64,000 bases of DNA from Saccharomyces paradoxus (lineage: Eukaryota > Ascomycota > Saccharomycetes > Saccharomycetales > Saccharomycetaceae): assembly GCF_002079055.1 (NCBI RefSeq), contig NC_047500.1, positions 714,927 to 778,926 of the forward strand. Direction: 5' to 3'. The notes beneath the pieces were generated by a model. It saw only the letters and a program-made list of their open reading frames with translations. It made no database searches and had not been told where the DNA came from. Shown piece after piece: positions 9,443 through 19,338 of the stretch. The translations under genes were made by a program, and so were the position numbers. How positions within the stretch are numbered: the stretch's first letter is position 1; every line of letters begins with the position of its first letter.

Positions 9443-10885
9443 ATGTCTCAAGAAATTTCATATACACCAGCTGTCGCGGAGCTGTTAGATTTTGATAAAA
9501 AACACATTTGGCATCCTTACACGTCATTGAGGTCTCCATTGAATGTGTACCCGGTGAAGAGCGCCCACGGATGCAAGCTTGTGTTGGATACCGACTCACC
9601 AGTGGACGTAGAGGTGATCGACGCCATGTCGTCGTGGTGGTGTGTTATTCACGGGTACAATAATCCAGAATTAAATGAGGCTCTTACCAACCAAATGTTG
9701 AAGTTTTCTCATGTCCTTCTTGGTGGGTTCACTCATAAGGGAGCTGTGAATCTAGTTCAAAAACTTTTAAAAGTAATTGATGAACCTCCTTTGCAGTATT
9801 GCTTCCTCGCAGATTCTGGCTCAGTAGCAGTTGAAGTGGCTTTGAAGATGGCTTTACAGTCAAACATGTCACAAGAAGCTACGAAAAATAGGACAAAGTT
9901 TTTGACAATTAAGAACGGGTACCACGGTGACACATTTGGTGCTATGAGTGTGTGTGATCCTGAGAATTCTATGCATCACATCTACAATGATCGGCTCAGC
10001 GAAAACATCTTTGCTCAAGCTCCCTCTATTGTCGATGGTCTGCCAACCAGTCAGAATGGTTTCGAGGACCTTTGGAACGAAGAAGATGTTAATGATCTCA
10101 AGAAGCAATTTGAATTGCATAGCGGCGAGATATGTGCCGTGATTTTGGAGCCTATCCTACAGGGTGCAGGAGGTTTACGACCATATCATCCACAATTCTT
10201 AATCGAAGTTCAGAAACTGTGTAACCAATACGACGTTCTCTTTATCATGGATGAGATTGCTACCGGATTTGGTAGAACAGGTGAGATCTTCGCATTTAAG
10301 CACTGCCAAAAATATCAGGACCAACGTGGCATCAGTCCTTCCGATCAAGTCAAAGTTGTTCCTGACATAATGTGCGTTGGGAAGGGCCTGACCAGTGGGT
10401 ATATGACTATGAGTGCCGTAGTGGTCAACGACAAAGTCGCTTCCAGGATCTCTTCTCCCAATAGCCCTACTGGTGGCTGTTTCATGCATGGTCCAACTTT
10501 CATGGGTAATGCCTTGGCATGCAGTGTGGCAGAAAAGTCCATGGATATACTGCTACGTGGTGAGTGGAGAAGACAAGTGTCTGCAATTGAAAACCAGATT
10601 TACAGAGAACTGTACGAGTACATCAAGAACCCAGATAATGGGCTCATTGGAACTGTTGTCAAACGTGTGTCAGTTGTTGGAGCAGTAGGTATCGTAGAGC
10701 TATACAAGAAGACAGATCCTGAGTGGTTCCAGAAGAAGTTTATATCCAAGGGGGTACATATCCGACCTTTCAACTGCCTGTGTTACATTATGCCGCCTTA
10801 TGTGATCACATCAGAGGAATTGACGCAGGTTAATCAAGTCTTGATTGAAGTCCTACATGAGTGGAAAGCCCACATAAACCAGTGA
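9443..10885 (+). CDS. BIO3: BIO3, DAPA aminotransferase (BioA type)
   Basis: Encodes 480 residues, the normal Bio3 length. It is a class-III PLP-dependent aminotransferase that converts KAPA to 7,8-diaminopelargonate using S-adenosylmethionine as amino donor. N-terminal HIWHPYTSL is the BioA substrate motif and SSWWCVIHGYNNPELN follows. ADSGSVAVEVALKMA contacts the cofactor phosphate and DEIATGFGRTG holds the PLP-binding Asp. The Schiff-base lysine is K314 in VGKGLTSGY. The ATG at 9443 is the first in frame. It forms a three-gene pathway cluster with BIO4 and BIO5, and bacterial origin of BIO3 is established in the literature. Confidence 0.97.
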   Translation: MSQEISYTPAVAELLDFDKKHIWHPYTSLRSPLNVYPVKSAHGCKLVLDTDSPVDVEVIDAMSSWWCVIHGYNNPELNEALTNQMLKFSHVLLGGFTHKGAVNLVQKLLKVIDEPPLQYCFLADSGSVAVEVALKMALQSNMSQEATKNRTKFLTIKNGYHGDTFGAMSVCDPENSMHHIYNDRLSENIFAQAPSIVDGLPTSQNGFEDLWNEEDVNDLKKQFELHSGEICAVILEPILQGAGGLRPYHPQFLIEVQKLCNQYDVLFIMDEIATGFGRTGEIFAFKHCQKYQDQRGISPSDQVKVVPDIMCVGKGLTSGYMTMSAVVVNDKVASRISSPNSPTGGCFMHGPTFMGNALACSVAEKSMDILLRGEWRRQVSAIENQIYRELYEYIKNPDNGLIGTVVKRVSVVGAVGIVELYKKTDPEWFQKKFISKGVHIRPFNCLCYIMPPYVITSEELTQVNQVLIEVLHEWKAHINQ

Positions 10886-11980
10886 TTTACGTTCTCATCA
10901 AGCCATTTATCAACGAATTCTTATCTTTCCTCTACGTAGAGTGCATTTTTTTACGCCATTATTTATATTAATGCAACTTAAATAAAGTTTATTGTTATTT
11001 ATTCTAGCTGCCCTTCATTATTGCTTTTCAGGTCATAAAGGCTTATAGAAGCCCACTGCACAAAAAGGGCTTAACTAGTTCAAAAAAAAAAAAAAAAAGA
11101 AGGTGCCGCAGGAAAGTGCGAGTTGAGGAATCAGCATTAAAATGATCCGTATTCGCCTACCGGCCAGCTTTGCGATGGATTATCGTCTCCTCTGTTATTC
11201 CATTAATGCTATCTACACTCCTCAGCGGCTGTAGCGCGCCGTTACTTTATCTTCTATTCATCCTGAAAAGAATGAACAAGATAGAACACTATTGACCTAA
11301 CTTGCTCTACAACTAATTTCCATTGAACCGTGTCCTCCAGCACCCCCTTCTGAACTCTCTAGGAAGAAACTTCTAGCAGAGTCAAGAGTATCATTGAGCC
11401 AAATTTAGTACCCCGTTCAACGTTTGCCTTTGGTTACCTTATCCTATTCGTAACAATATAACTACGTCTTCCTCTACTGACTTATCGTGGTCACTGTTTA
11501 CAAGAGCTCGAATGATGAAAACGATGTTTATATATATTTTATACTGTGGATGAGCTTACAAGATGTACTGGCTCCAGGCTTTTCACTGAGATCAAACACT
11601 TGTTCTCCTAAATGAGAAAACACTTTGGCATCACACTGAGGCAACAGGGCAACATTTTCCCTCGAATACTGTTATTATCAAAACAAGCAATGTCAGTAAT
11701 TCTCCAGATCAACATCTAAGATTACCAATATCGCAGCCTTTGCAAAATTGGTAATGTTACCCTCCAAGTAATTGTGTGACCTCTCTTCTGAAGATAAACA
11801 TTGCGCCTCTTTAATTAAAGCAGCAACACTACTTCATCCTGGTTTTGTTATTCAGGGAAAAGATCGGCAGTGTTATGCAACACATGGAAAAGATGAAATT
11901 TGTTGGCGTAAAATTGAGTCCCTTGTTTTGAGGAAAAAGTGCCATCTTTAATAGCGCACTGAAAAAGGCAGCTGCAAAAC
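10886..11980. other. Intergenic region between BIO3 and MNT4
   Basis: About 1.1 kb. It holds a 17-base A run at 11082-11098 and TATATATATTTTAT at about 11530, but no open frame of interest. It should contain the BIO3 3' end and the MNT4 promoter. Confidence 0.55.
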
Positions 11981-13723
11981 ATGGTATTGCGCATACGAAG
12001 AACTAAGAAGTTGGCGCTATTAATCTTCACATCATTGTTATTTCTCATTGTTCTATTTAGGGTCTACCCACAATATTCGTTTTCCGACCATTTCGAAACA
12101 CACAGAAAAGATGATCCTTCTGGCAATGTGCACTGCCTTTCTAGAGTGCTTCAACTAGGAGGATATGAAAAGCCAGGGTTAACAAGTGGATTCTACGAAC
12201 CAAATAGGTGGAAATCTTTTATATCTTACATGACTGGAGGTCGCAAGGATGTGAAAACTGTGTCCCAATCGTTATCCAATTTGGATTTGTATCAAAAATG
12301 CTCCAAAGAAACCCACGTTGATCAGGATGTTCCTCTTCTTCGTAGGGTAGAAAGCAAGTTGTTCCCTTATGTAAACTTCACAGCTCTGAATAATGAAGAA
12401 TCTCAAGATTTTTGGCCTGTTCATACTCGATTTGATGGAACGACGTTCCGTGGACGGGTGTTACAATTTTCCTCTGAAAACAATTCGTTCATTGGAACTT
12501 CACCCATTGAATTCAAGGTCAGCGAACCTTTTTGGGAGAACTGGTTGAATTCAGCTCTCCAAAGAAATTCAAAAGGTCTGGTAATGAGCGTATCGGATTA
12601 TCTGGTGGCTGATACGATTCGACTAATAAGAGTTTTACGGCTGTTAAATAATTCTCTTCCGATTGAAATTGTTCACAAGTCGGATTTACATGAGAGTTCT
12701 CAACAGCTCTTGATAGCATCCGCCAGAGAATCTGGGTCCTTGAATTATCCCCCTCAGGAATTATGGTTTCTGGACGTGAAGGACATGTTAAATGACGAAT
12801 ATATAGCAAAGTTCAAGCGATTTTCGAATAAATGGCTAGCAATTACCTTTTCCTCATTTCAAATACCAATCTTTTTAGATTCAGATACTGTGCCATTTGT
12901 CCCACTAGATACACTATATGAAATGGACGAGTTTAAAAGAACTGGCACACTTTTTTTTAAAGACAGGAGTTTTCCAACTTCCAAGTTGAGCTCTCTCCAG
13001 GTTAGAGTTTTGAAGCAGATAATTAATAATAGTCTGGGTATATCTTCAGATTCGAAACAAGGTTTTGAAATTCTAAAAAAAAATCTAAACGACGAGATGG
13101 CAACTGATGCCATAGAAAGCCTGATTCTCAAGAAACAAAAGCATTACATGGATAGCGGCTTACTAATATTCGACAAGCAAAAACATTTTTTTTGTCTACC
13201 AATCGCAATAATGCTGCAGTTCTCGCCCATCCAAGAATATTTCCATGGTGATAAAGAATGGTTTTGGCTTAGTTTGTTCATATTTAAAAAAGAGTTTACT
13301 TTTTATCCAGTAGAGGCCTCAAATGTGGGGGAAGTAGAGGAACTGAGGACTCCAGAAAGTGGTAAGATCTGTTCTAGCCAACTATCTCACACGGACATGT
13401 ATGGTAATCTTTTGTGGTTGAATGGCGGTCTATCCGTTTGCAAAAAAAATTGTTGGGATTATGATTTTAGAAAGCATAAGGATATTGCGGCTGAATACAA
13501 GAGCGTTAAAGAATTACAGAAGCACTATCAATCACCCGTGAAACTCGAAGCTGTCATAATACCCGATGTTAACAAGGCCCCCTGGTTGCAACAAAACGAA
13601 TGCGTTATGTACAGCTACTGTACTCATTATAAGAAGGGAAAATACGGAAAATTGATAGATTTTACAGATTCCCAAAGGAGAAATTACGAGAAAGTTGTGA
13701 AATTATGGAACGAGGTTGTATAG
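11981..13723 (+). CDS. MNT4: MNT4, putative alpha-1,3-mannosyltransferase (Mnn1 family)
   Basis: Encodes 580 residues, equal to the reference Mnt4 as I recall. It is a type II Golgi membrane protein. A short basic cytosolic tail (MVLRIRRTKKL) precedes one signal-anchor helix (about residues 11-30), and the rest is lumenal. The metal-binding DxD motif of glycosyltransferase family 71 is DSD at residues 300-302, in IPIFLDSDTVPF. YMDSGLLIFDKQKHF further on is the conserved acceptor-side block. Mnt4 is thought to add terminal alpha-1,3-mannose to O-linked glycans, by homology to Mnn1, Mnt2 and Mnt3. Several N-X-S/T sites are present. No frame damage is seen. Confidence 0.94.
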   Translation: MVLRIRRTKKLALLIFTSLLFLIVLFRVYPQYSFSDHFETHRKDDPSGNVHCLSRVLQLGGYEKPGLTSGFYEPNRWKSFISYMTGGRKDVKTVSQSLSNLDLYQKCSKETHVDQDVPLLRRVESKLFPYVNFTALNNEESQDFWPVHTRFDGTTFRGRVLQFSSENNSFIGTSPIEFKVSEPFWENWLNSALQRNSKGLVMSVSDYLVADTIRLIRVLRLLNNSLPIEIVHKSDLHESSQQLLIASARESGSLNYPPQELWFLDVKDMLNDEYIAKFKRFSNKWLAITFSSFQIPIFLDSDTVPFVPLDTLYEMDEFKRTGTLFFKDRSFPTSKLSSLQVRVLKQIINNSLGISSDSKQGFEILKKNLNDEMATDAIESLILKKQKHYMDSGLLIFDKQKHFFCLPIAIMLQFSPIQEYFHGDKEWFWLSLFIFKKEFTFYPVEASNVGEVEELRTPESGKICSSQLSHTDMYGNLLWLNGGLSVCKKNCWDYDFRKHKDIAAEYKSVKELQKHYQSPVKLEAVIIPDVNKAPWLQQNECVMYSYCTHYKKGKYGKLIDFTDSQRRNYEKVVKLWNEVV

Positions 13724-14889
13724 GGTATAGCTTTATATGAATACGCTCACCTTCTATAGGTTTTATGAGCCTACTTTTTATAAGCTACTCTTAGCACAGT
13801 GCCATTTTCACATTCATATTTAGTTCATATTGTGTAAAATTCGCTTAGGGAGAGCTTTTTTCTTTGGACCCTTGCACAAAAGAATTAATAGCGCCGTAGT
13901 TAAACAGCTAGGGAATGAGTATTTGATTTTTGTAGTACTAAGTATATCGGATGAAAGTGAATTCTGCATGTATAACTAGAAAACTTCTTTTCTTGCCTAG
14001 AATTATCAATGATTAATGTTTTAGTTTCAAACGACGAATTGTACGACGCACGTGCGTAAAGAGTGCCTGGCACCCAGTTCTGCTATTTGTAGAGGGAAAT
14101 TTTCTTTACAAATAAGCCCTACAACAGCTTAGGAAGTAAGTTTATTTTCGAGAGGCATAGATATCTGAGTAGCGTTTTTTCTTTTTTTCCGGAATGTGTA
14201 AGATGACGTTTTCGAGATCAAGCGGGCGCTAGCAAGAAACTTCTACGAAGAGCAACGTGGCTGAGAAGAGAAGAATAATGAAAGCATGCCATGGAATAAT
14301 TCTAGAAGAGGGGGACCTGCTTCTCAAAACACGTAATCTGAATCTCAAAGTAATTCCGTGCAAGATAAGATCTTGGCTTCGTAAGCAAGAACGGCTTTTT
14401 TCCGATAGCAGAACTCTTTTTTGTTTTTTTATGCAAGACCGTCTAGAAATTTGCACCCTATTTAAGACAGACACTCAACGAATGCCACAATTGCACCTGG
14501 TTTCATAGGACCCTGAGGGAACAATACTCAAAAGGCCAAAGGCTGCTGGTAAAGGTCCCGATATATCCCTTGACTACTGATGACTATCGTAAAAATGAGG
14601 TTACGGTTTCTGTATCATCAGAAAAATTTTTTTCGTTAAGGCAAACACGTCTGCCCATCCATAGGGAATTCCTAACGTAGTATATTGAGCAAAATAGTCT
14701 AAACCCTAATAGTTCTTGCAGCTACGCAACACATTCGTTAAAAATACCAGTTTTTTCCTCTCTTTCTTAATCTTGAATGATTCTCATATAAAACAACTGG
14801 AGAATCCGAAAGATACTCGAGTTGATTGCGTTTCCCCACCATTTATTTCTTACATTTCAGATGGCTAAATAGGCTTAATAAGCAGAACC
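13724..14889. other. Intergenic region with FRE4 promoter
   Basis: About 1.2 kb. Frames of 81-83 codons near 14230-14500 occur on both strands but lack recognisable features. The Aft-type iron box listed separately lies here, and CATATAAAAC at about 14788 is a TATA-like element 100 bp before FRE4. Confidence 0.55.
14452..14458 (+). promoter_or_regulatory. Candidate Aft1/Aft2 iron-response site (TGCACCC)
   Basis: TGCACCC matches the core of the Aft1/Aft2 element (PyPuCACCC) 432 bp upstream of the FRE4 ATG. FRE4 is a known iron-regulon gene, so the site is plausible, but a 7-base match is weak on its own. Confidence 0.5.
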
Positions 14890-17046
14890 ATGTTAATACA
14901 TATTATATCCTTCCTTCTGTGCTTTCAGCTTTCGGTTGCAAAGGCTCCGCCCAGTAAAACCTCTCTAATAAATACTCATGAAAGAAGGTCGATATATTCA
15001 TGCTACGTCGGTTTACGTAAAGAAACCTGGGGGTTCAATGGCTCCGCTATATGCCGGTATGAGCCAGCAATTCAATCAATGCTTTACTGTCTTTACGAGG
15101 ACACGCATGAGAAAGGGTATTCAAATAAAACTTTGGAGAAAGGTTTCGAAGAAATGAGACAATTTTGCTATACAGCAAAGTTTTTGAACATGACTGATGC
15201 CGAGTTTTACACTTCATTGGATAATGGAACATACTATATTCAAGATCAACCTAAGGCTGGCATCAATATCACTTATCCCATCAGACTGAACACCACACTG
15301 AGAAAAGCATACTACGATGCTTATTATGGTTACTACTATAATCATGACATTCCGTATTATTTTGGGGGCATTATCTGTGCATATTTTGTAGGTGTCATGT
15401 TGCTTGCAGGTTTGATTCGTTTTCTGAATTATACCCCAATAAAAAAGATTATGCTCAAGCAAAAGCTAATCAACTATGTGAGAGGTTATACCACCCTACC
15501 CACTCTCTATAAAAAGCATGCAGAACCTTTCTCGTATTTGAAAGTGATAACTGGCTACTTTCCAACTAGATTTGAAACGTTAGTTATTTTAGGCTACCTC
15601 ATACTTCATACCATTTTCATGGCTTACAAATATCAATATGATCCCTACCACATCATATTTGCTGCCCATAGAGCAGAGGTGGCACATTTTGTTGCGTACA
15701 GAAGCGGTATACTTTCCTTCGCACACCTGCCACTCATTGTTCTATTTGCGGGAAGAAATAACTTTCTTCAATTTATTTCTGGCTTGAAACACACCTCATT
15801 CATTGTGTTTCACAAGTGGCTGGGAAGAATGATGTTTCTTGACGCAGTAATTCATGCTGCAGGCTTTACAAACTATTATTTGTATTATAAAAAATGGAAC
15901 ACAGTTAGGTTAAGAGTTTATTGGAAATTCGGTATTGCAGCCACCTGTTTAGCGGGAATGCTGATTTTCTTTTCTATTGCAGCATTTAGAAGACACTACT
16001 ATGAAACTTTTATGGCGCTCCATATAGTATTCGCAGCACTATTTCTTTATACCTGTTGGGAGCACGTTACTAACTTCAGCGGTATTGAATGGATTTACGC
16101 GGCAATAGCAATTTGGGGAGTTGATAGAATTGTACGTATCGCCAGAATTGCACTCTTGGGATTCCCCAAAGCAGATCTACAACTGGTTGGGTCCGATTTA
16201 GTCCGTGTAACGGTAAAAAAGCCAGAGAGGTTTTGGAAGGCAAAACCAGGCCAATACGTTTTCGTTTCCTTCTTACGTCCCCTGTGCTTCTGGCAGTCGC
16301 ATCCATTTACAGTCATGGATTCTTGCGTAAACGATGGAGAATTGGTCATCATTCTGAAAGCAAAGAAGGGTGTGACAAAACTGGTAAGAAACTTTGTTGA
16401 ACGCAAAGGCGGCAAGGCATCCATGAGATTGGCCATCGAAGGTCCTTATGGCTCCAACTCCACCGCCCATCGCTTTGATAATGTCCTACTTTTGGCAGGT
16501 GGGTCAGGGCTTCCTGGCCCAATTTCTCATGCTCTTGAATTAGGGAAAACAACGGCTGCAAACGATAAAAACTTTGTACAGTTAGTTGTAGCAGTAAGAG
16601 GACTAGATATGCTCAACGCGTGTAAAAAAGAACTAGTGGCATTGAAGGGCTTGAATGTTCAAGTTCATATTTACAATTCTAAACAAGAGCTAGCTTCGGC
16701 TGAAGAAACCTGCTCAAATAAAGTCAAAAATGGTGAAACGACAGCAGAAAAGACTCCATCTAGTCTAAACAATTCAGAGAAAGCTCTTTCTGAAAGTGAA
16801 AATACAGAACAACCTCTTTCCTTGAGTGACATGTCTGTCGCTGATTTAGATTTTGCCACTTTGCATACTGGAAGACCAAATGTCGAAGAACTATTGAACG
16901 AATCTGTTAATCATCCTGGTTCGCTCGCTGTCGTATGTTGCGGACCACCTGTTTTCGTCGATACCGCTAGAAATCAAACTGCAAAAGCTGTTATCAGGAA
17001 CCCATCAAGAATGATTGAATACTTGGAAGAATATCAAGCTTGGTAA
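14890..17046 (+). CDS. FRE4: FRE4, siderophore-iron/ferric reductase
   Basis: Encodes 718 residues of a plasma-membrane ferric reductase that reduces siderophore-bound Fe(III), such as rhodotorulic acid iron. A signal peptide (MLIHIISFLLCFQLSVAKA) is followed by an extracytosolic Cys-containing domain with several N-glycosylation sites. A first span lies near residue 160, followed by the ferric-reductase transmembrane core. The two heme-b groups are held by paired histidines in SFIVFHKWLGRM...VIHAAGF and FMALHIVFAALFLYTCWEH. The cytosolic half has the FAD motif HPFTVMD, the NADPH motifs GPYGSN and LLAGGSGLPG, then CCGPPVFVDTAR, and the typical terminal EYLEEYQAW. A Ser/Glu-rich insert (about residues 600-650) separates the NADPH motifs. 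An Aft-type site is upstream. Confidence 0.95.
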   Translation: MLIHIISFLLCFQLSVAKAPPSKTSLINTHERRSIYSCYVGLRKETWGFNGSAICRYEPAIQSMLYCLYEDTHEKGYSNKTLEKGFEEMRQFCYTAKFLNMTDAEFYTSLDNGTYYIQDQPKAGINITYPIRLNTTLRKAYYDAYYGYYYNHDIPYYFGGIICAYFVGVMLLAGLIRFLNYTPIKKIMLKQKLINYVRGYTTLPTLYKKHAEPFSYLKVITGYFPTRFETLVILGYLILHTIFMAYKYQYDPYHIIFAAHRAEVAHFVAYRSGILSFAHLPLIVLFAGRNNFLQFISGLKHTSFIVFHKWLGRMMFLDAVIHAAGFTNYYLYYKKWNTVRLRVYWKFGIAATCLAGMLIFFSIAAFRRHYYETFMALHIVFAALFLYTCWEHVTNFSGIEWIYAAIAIWGVDRIVRIARIALLGFPKADLQLVGSDLVRVTVKKPERFWKAKPGQYVFVSFLRPLCFWQSHPFTVMDSCVNDGELVIILKAKKGVTKLVRNFVERKGGKASMRLAIEGPYGSNSTAHRFDNVLLLAGGSGLPGPISHALELGKTTAANDKNFVQLVVAVRGLDMLNACKKELVALKGLNVQVHIYNSKQELASAEETCSNKVKNGETTAEKTPSSLNNSEKALSESENTEQPLSLSDMSVADLDFATLHTGRPNVEELLNESVNHPGSLAVVCCGPPVFVDTARNQTAKAVIRNPSRMIEYLEEYQAW

Positions 17047-17832
17047 GTATTTCTTAATATTTAAGTAAGCTCTCAAATGTATAATATCCTTTAACTGTTG
17101 TAATTTTATTAACGTAAGTCGTATTCTCCTGTTTCAGGAGACCCTTGTAGATTCATTCTAATTGCTGAAGGTTTAAGCTGGTGTTTTAAGTAACACTTTT
17201 TGAGGAAAAAAGTTGTGTTAAACGGCGGAAAAATTATACGTAAGATGACAGAAGCTTCATATTTAGTGACTCCAAATTCAATGCCATTCCAGTTGTTAAT
17301 AGAATATGAAACGATCGATATCCGGCATTTCTGTGTTTAACTCAATTACCTAAATCCTCTTATGAAGACAAAAATGGTATATAACATAAAGACCAAGAGA
17401 GATATGAATCCCACATCCCAAGCAACTTCCAGTGCACTATTTTTGAAAAAAATAACTTAATGAACGCCCTTATTATCTTCAGGTGTTATACTTTAGTGTT
17501 CTAGATTGCAGTACCAAAAGGCAAAGATATTGAAATATTTAAACTATATGATATGTAGCTACAAGTCAAATAACTAACATCTTCAAAGAGCTCTGAAGAT
17601 AATTATTGGTATTCCAAGAAAGGTAGACACAAGATTATGTGGAATGATAACCGTACTAACCTTATAAGGCGTTCGCGACTTCAAATGCCCTCATTAATCA
17701 TCATAGTAATACAGGCGAGGAAAAGGTGAAAGTGTATGGCTTTAAAATATACAGAACATAGTCGAACTAAAAAACTAAATTAAGCAACGTCAGAAAGGCA
17801 TACACTACAAGACTTCATTTACTTCATTTACT
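17047..17832. other. Convergent intergenic region FRE4 / YNR061C
   Basis: About 790 bp between two convergent genes, AT-rich, with no open frame of interest. It should hold both 3' ends. Confidence 0.55.
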
Positions 17833-18516
17833 TCAACGTTCAGAAGGCTCGATTGAGCCATCGATCTTCTTACCTGGTTCGATGAGGGCATTATCCTCAC
17901 TGACAGTTGAATTCTCAATGTCTTTGGTTTCAACTTTTGCATCTCCTTGAACTTCGAGATCCAACAGAGGTTCACTTTCCTCAAGGCTACTCTCCAAACG
18001 CTCCACAATGTCGCGTAATGCCTTCACACAAGCCTTCAAAATGAATCTCGTGCTTGACCCTCTTTCCCTAGCTTGAGATAGGACAGTGAAATAAGAGGCA
18101 TATGTGGTTGCGAGAAATAGTATAAATAAAATGGCTTCTGGCAAAATAGCTATTTTAGTAATCTTGCAAGAACCTGAATAGTCGAAGTTTATACCCCGTG
18201 GCATACTTGAGCAGGACATAGAACCAAACTTCGAAGTCAGAGTCACGAAAGCAGTGAACCACAGGATAGTCTGAACAATTTCCACTGCGAATATTAACAA
18301 AACAGGTAAAAATCTCATGATCCCAAAATAAACTGAAGATATAATTGAAACAGCTAAGCTTAATCTAAGGATTCGATCCACCCTATAATTTGTGATTATG
18401 GCAAAACTGGCTAACAACAAGTTAGTTAGAGATAAGCAAATTTGGAAACATCTTAACACGTGGAAAGTAGCTTTGGTGTTCCACTGTGCTACAGATACGG
18501 TTGTTAACTTTGACAT
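17833..18516 (-). CDS. YNR061C: YNR061C, four-span membrane protein of unknown function
   Basis: Encodes 227 residues; I recall 219 in S288C, so the C terminus may differ. About four hydrophobic helices are visible, at residues 19-43, 48-66, 70-93 and 121-145. They are followed by a hydrophilic, acidic tail with LESSLEESEPLLDLEV. The pattern of four helices in about 170 residues, with a Cys pair between helices 3 and 4, resembles MARVEL-type proteins such as Nce102, but I cannot show homology by eye. The EPLLDL segment resembles an acidic dileucine sorting signal. It is convergent with FRE4. No function is assigned. Confidence 0.85.
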   Translation of the reverse strand: MSKLTTVSVAQWNTKATFHVLRCFQICLSLTNLLLASFAIITNYRVDRILRLSLAVSIISSVYFGIMRFLPVLLIFAVEIVQTILWFTAFVTLTSKFGSMSCSSMPRGINFDYSGSCKITKIAILPEAILFILFLATTYASYFTVLSQARERGSSTRFILKACVKALRDIVERLESSLEESEPLLDLEVQGDAKVETKDIENSTVSEDNALIEPGKKIDGSIEPSER

Positions 18517-19338
18517 ATATGGCTTGAGTTATTATTATGGGTGCTGAGCTGGTAGCAAAATATCAGGTTGTGAGCACTGCCTGTATTTTCCTCTTTATGA
18601 CTGGTTATATATACTTTCGTTAAATTACGAAAAGATTAGCAACCCGAAATATCTTCTTTTATCCACACATTTATTTATTTTTCTCATATATTGAGTGCGC
18701 AATTAGGAATCTACAATTGTAATTTTCAGCAAATACACAAATTTATTGAAAAAGTTCCTTTTGGGTTTTCGAGAGATCATAAATGAACATTCTTAAAGAT
18801 AGTATTTCACTTCTCACCCGCCAACGCAAGAACGGAGATTATTTAGCAAGTATTACAGCAATCAGAAGGGAATTTCGATGGAAGTTTGCAAAAGAAATCA
18901 GAATAATATATTGAGTTTTAACAGAAGGTTGTATGAATTTGCCCAACGTCTTTAGCTTTGGAACGGCTAAACTCTAACAAACCTTTGTCAAAATACAAGT
19001 TATGGCGACCATGCAAATCGATGATGCCGCTCAGTATATAATGCCATATAAAAGAGGGCTTTACTTTCCGACAACTGATGTAAATATTGTAGAGGAATGA
19101 ATGAGAAGAAAATTTTTAGATATCGGTAGGATTTATTTATACCCGCTGAAAGATTAGTTCGAATACATTACCATAGGGAAGGGTACAAATAATATGCCAT
19201 TCTCTCCAAATGTAAAAATTCCTGATAGAACGCCGTACAAGTAGGCTGATTTTTTTGTTATCCAAGTTCTTCGAAAAAATATATGTCAGTAACACCCTAT
19301 ATATAGCTGGATTCGGATTACTATATGTTTAATGAAAT
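18517..19338. other. Intergenic region YNR061C / YNR062C
   Basis: About 820 bp including the YNR061C promoter (TATATATAC near 18605) and the 3' flank of the MFS gene. No gene is recognised. Confidence 0.55.
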
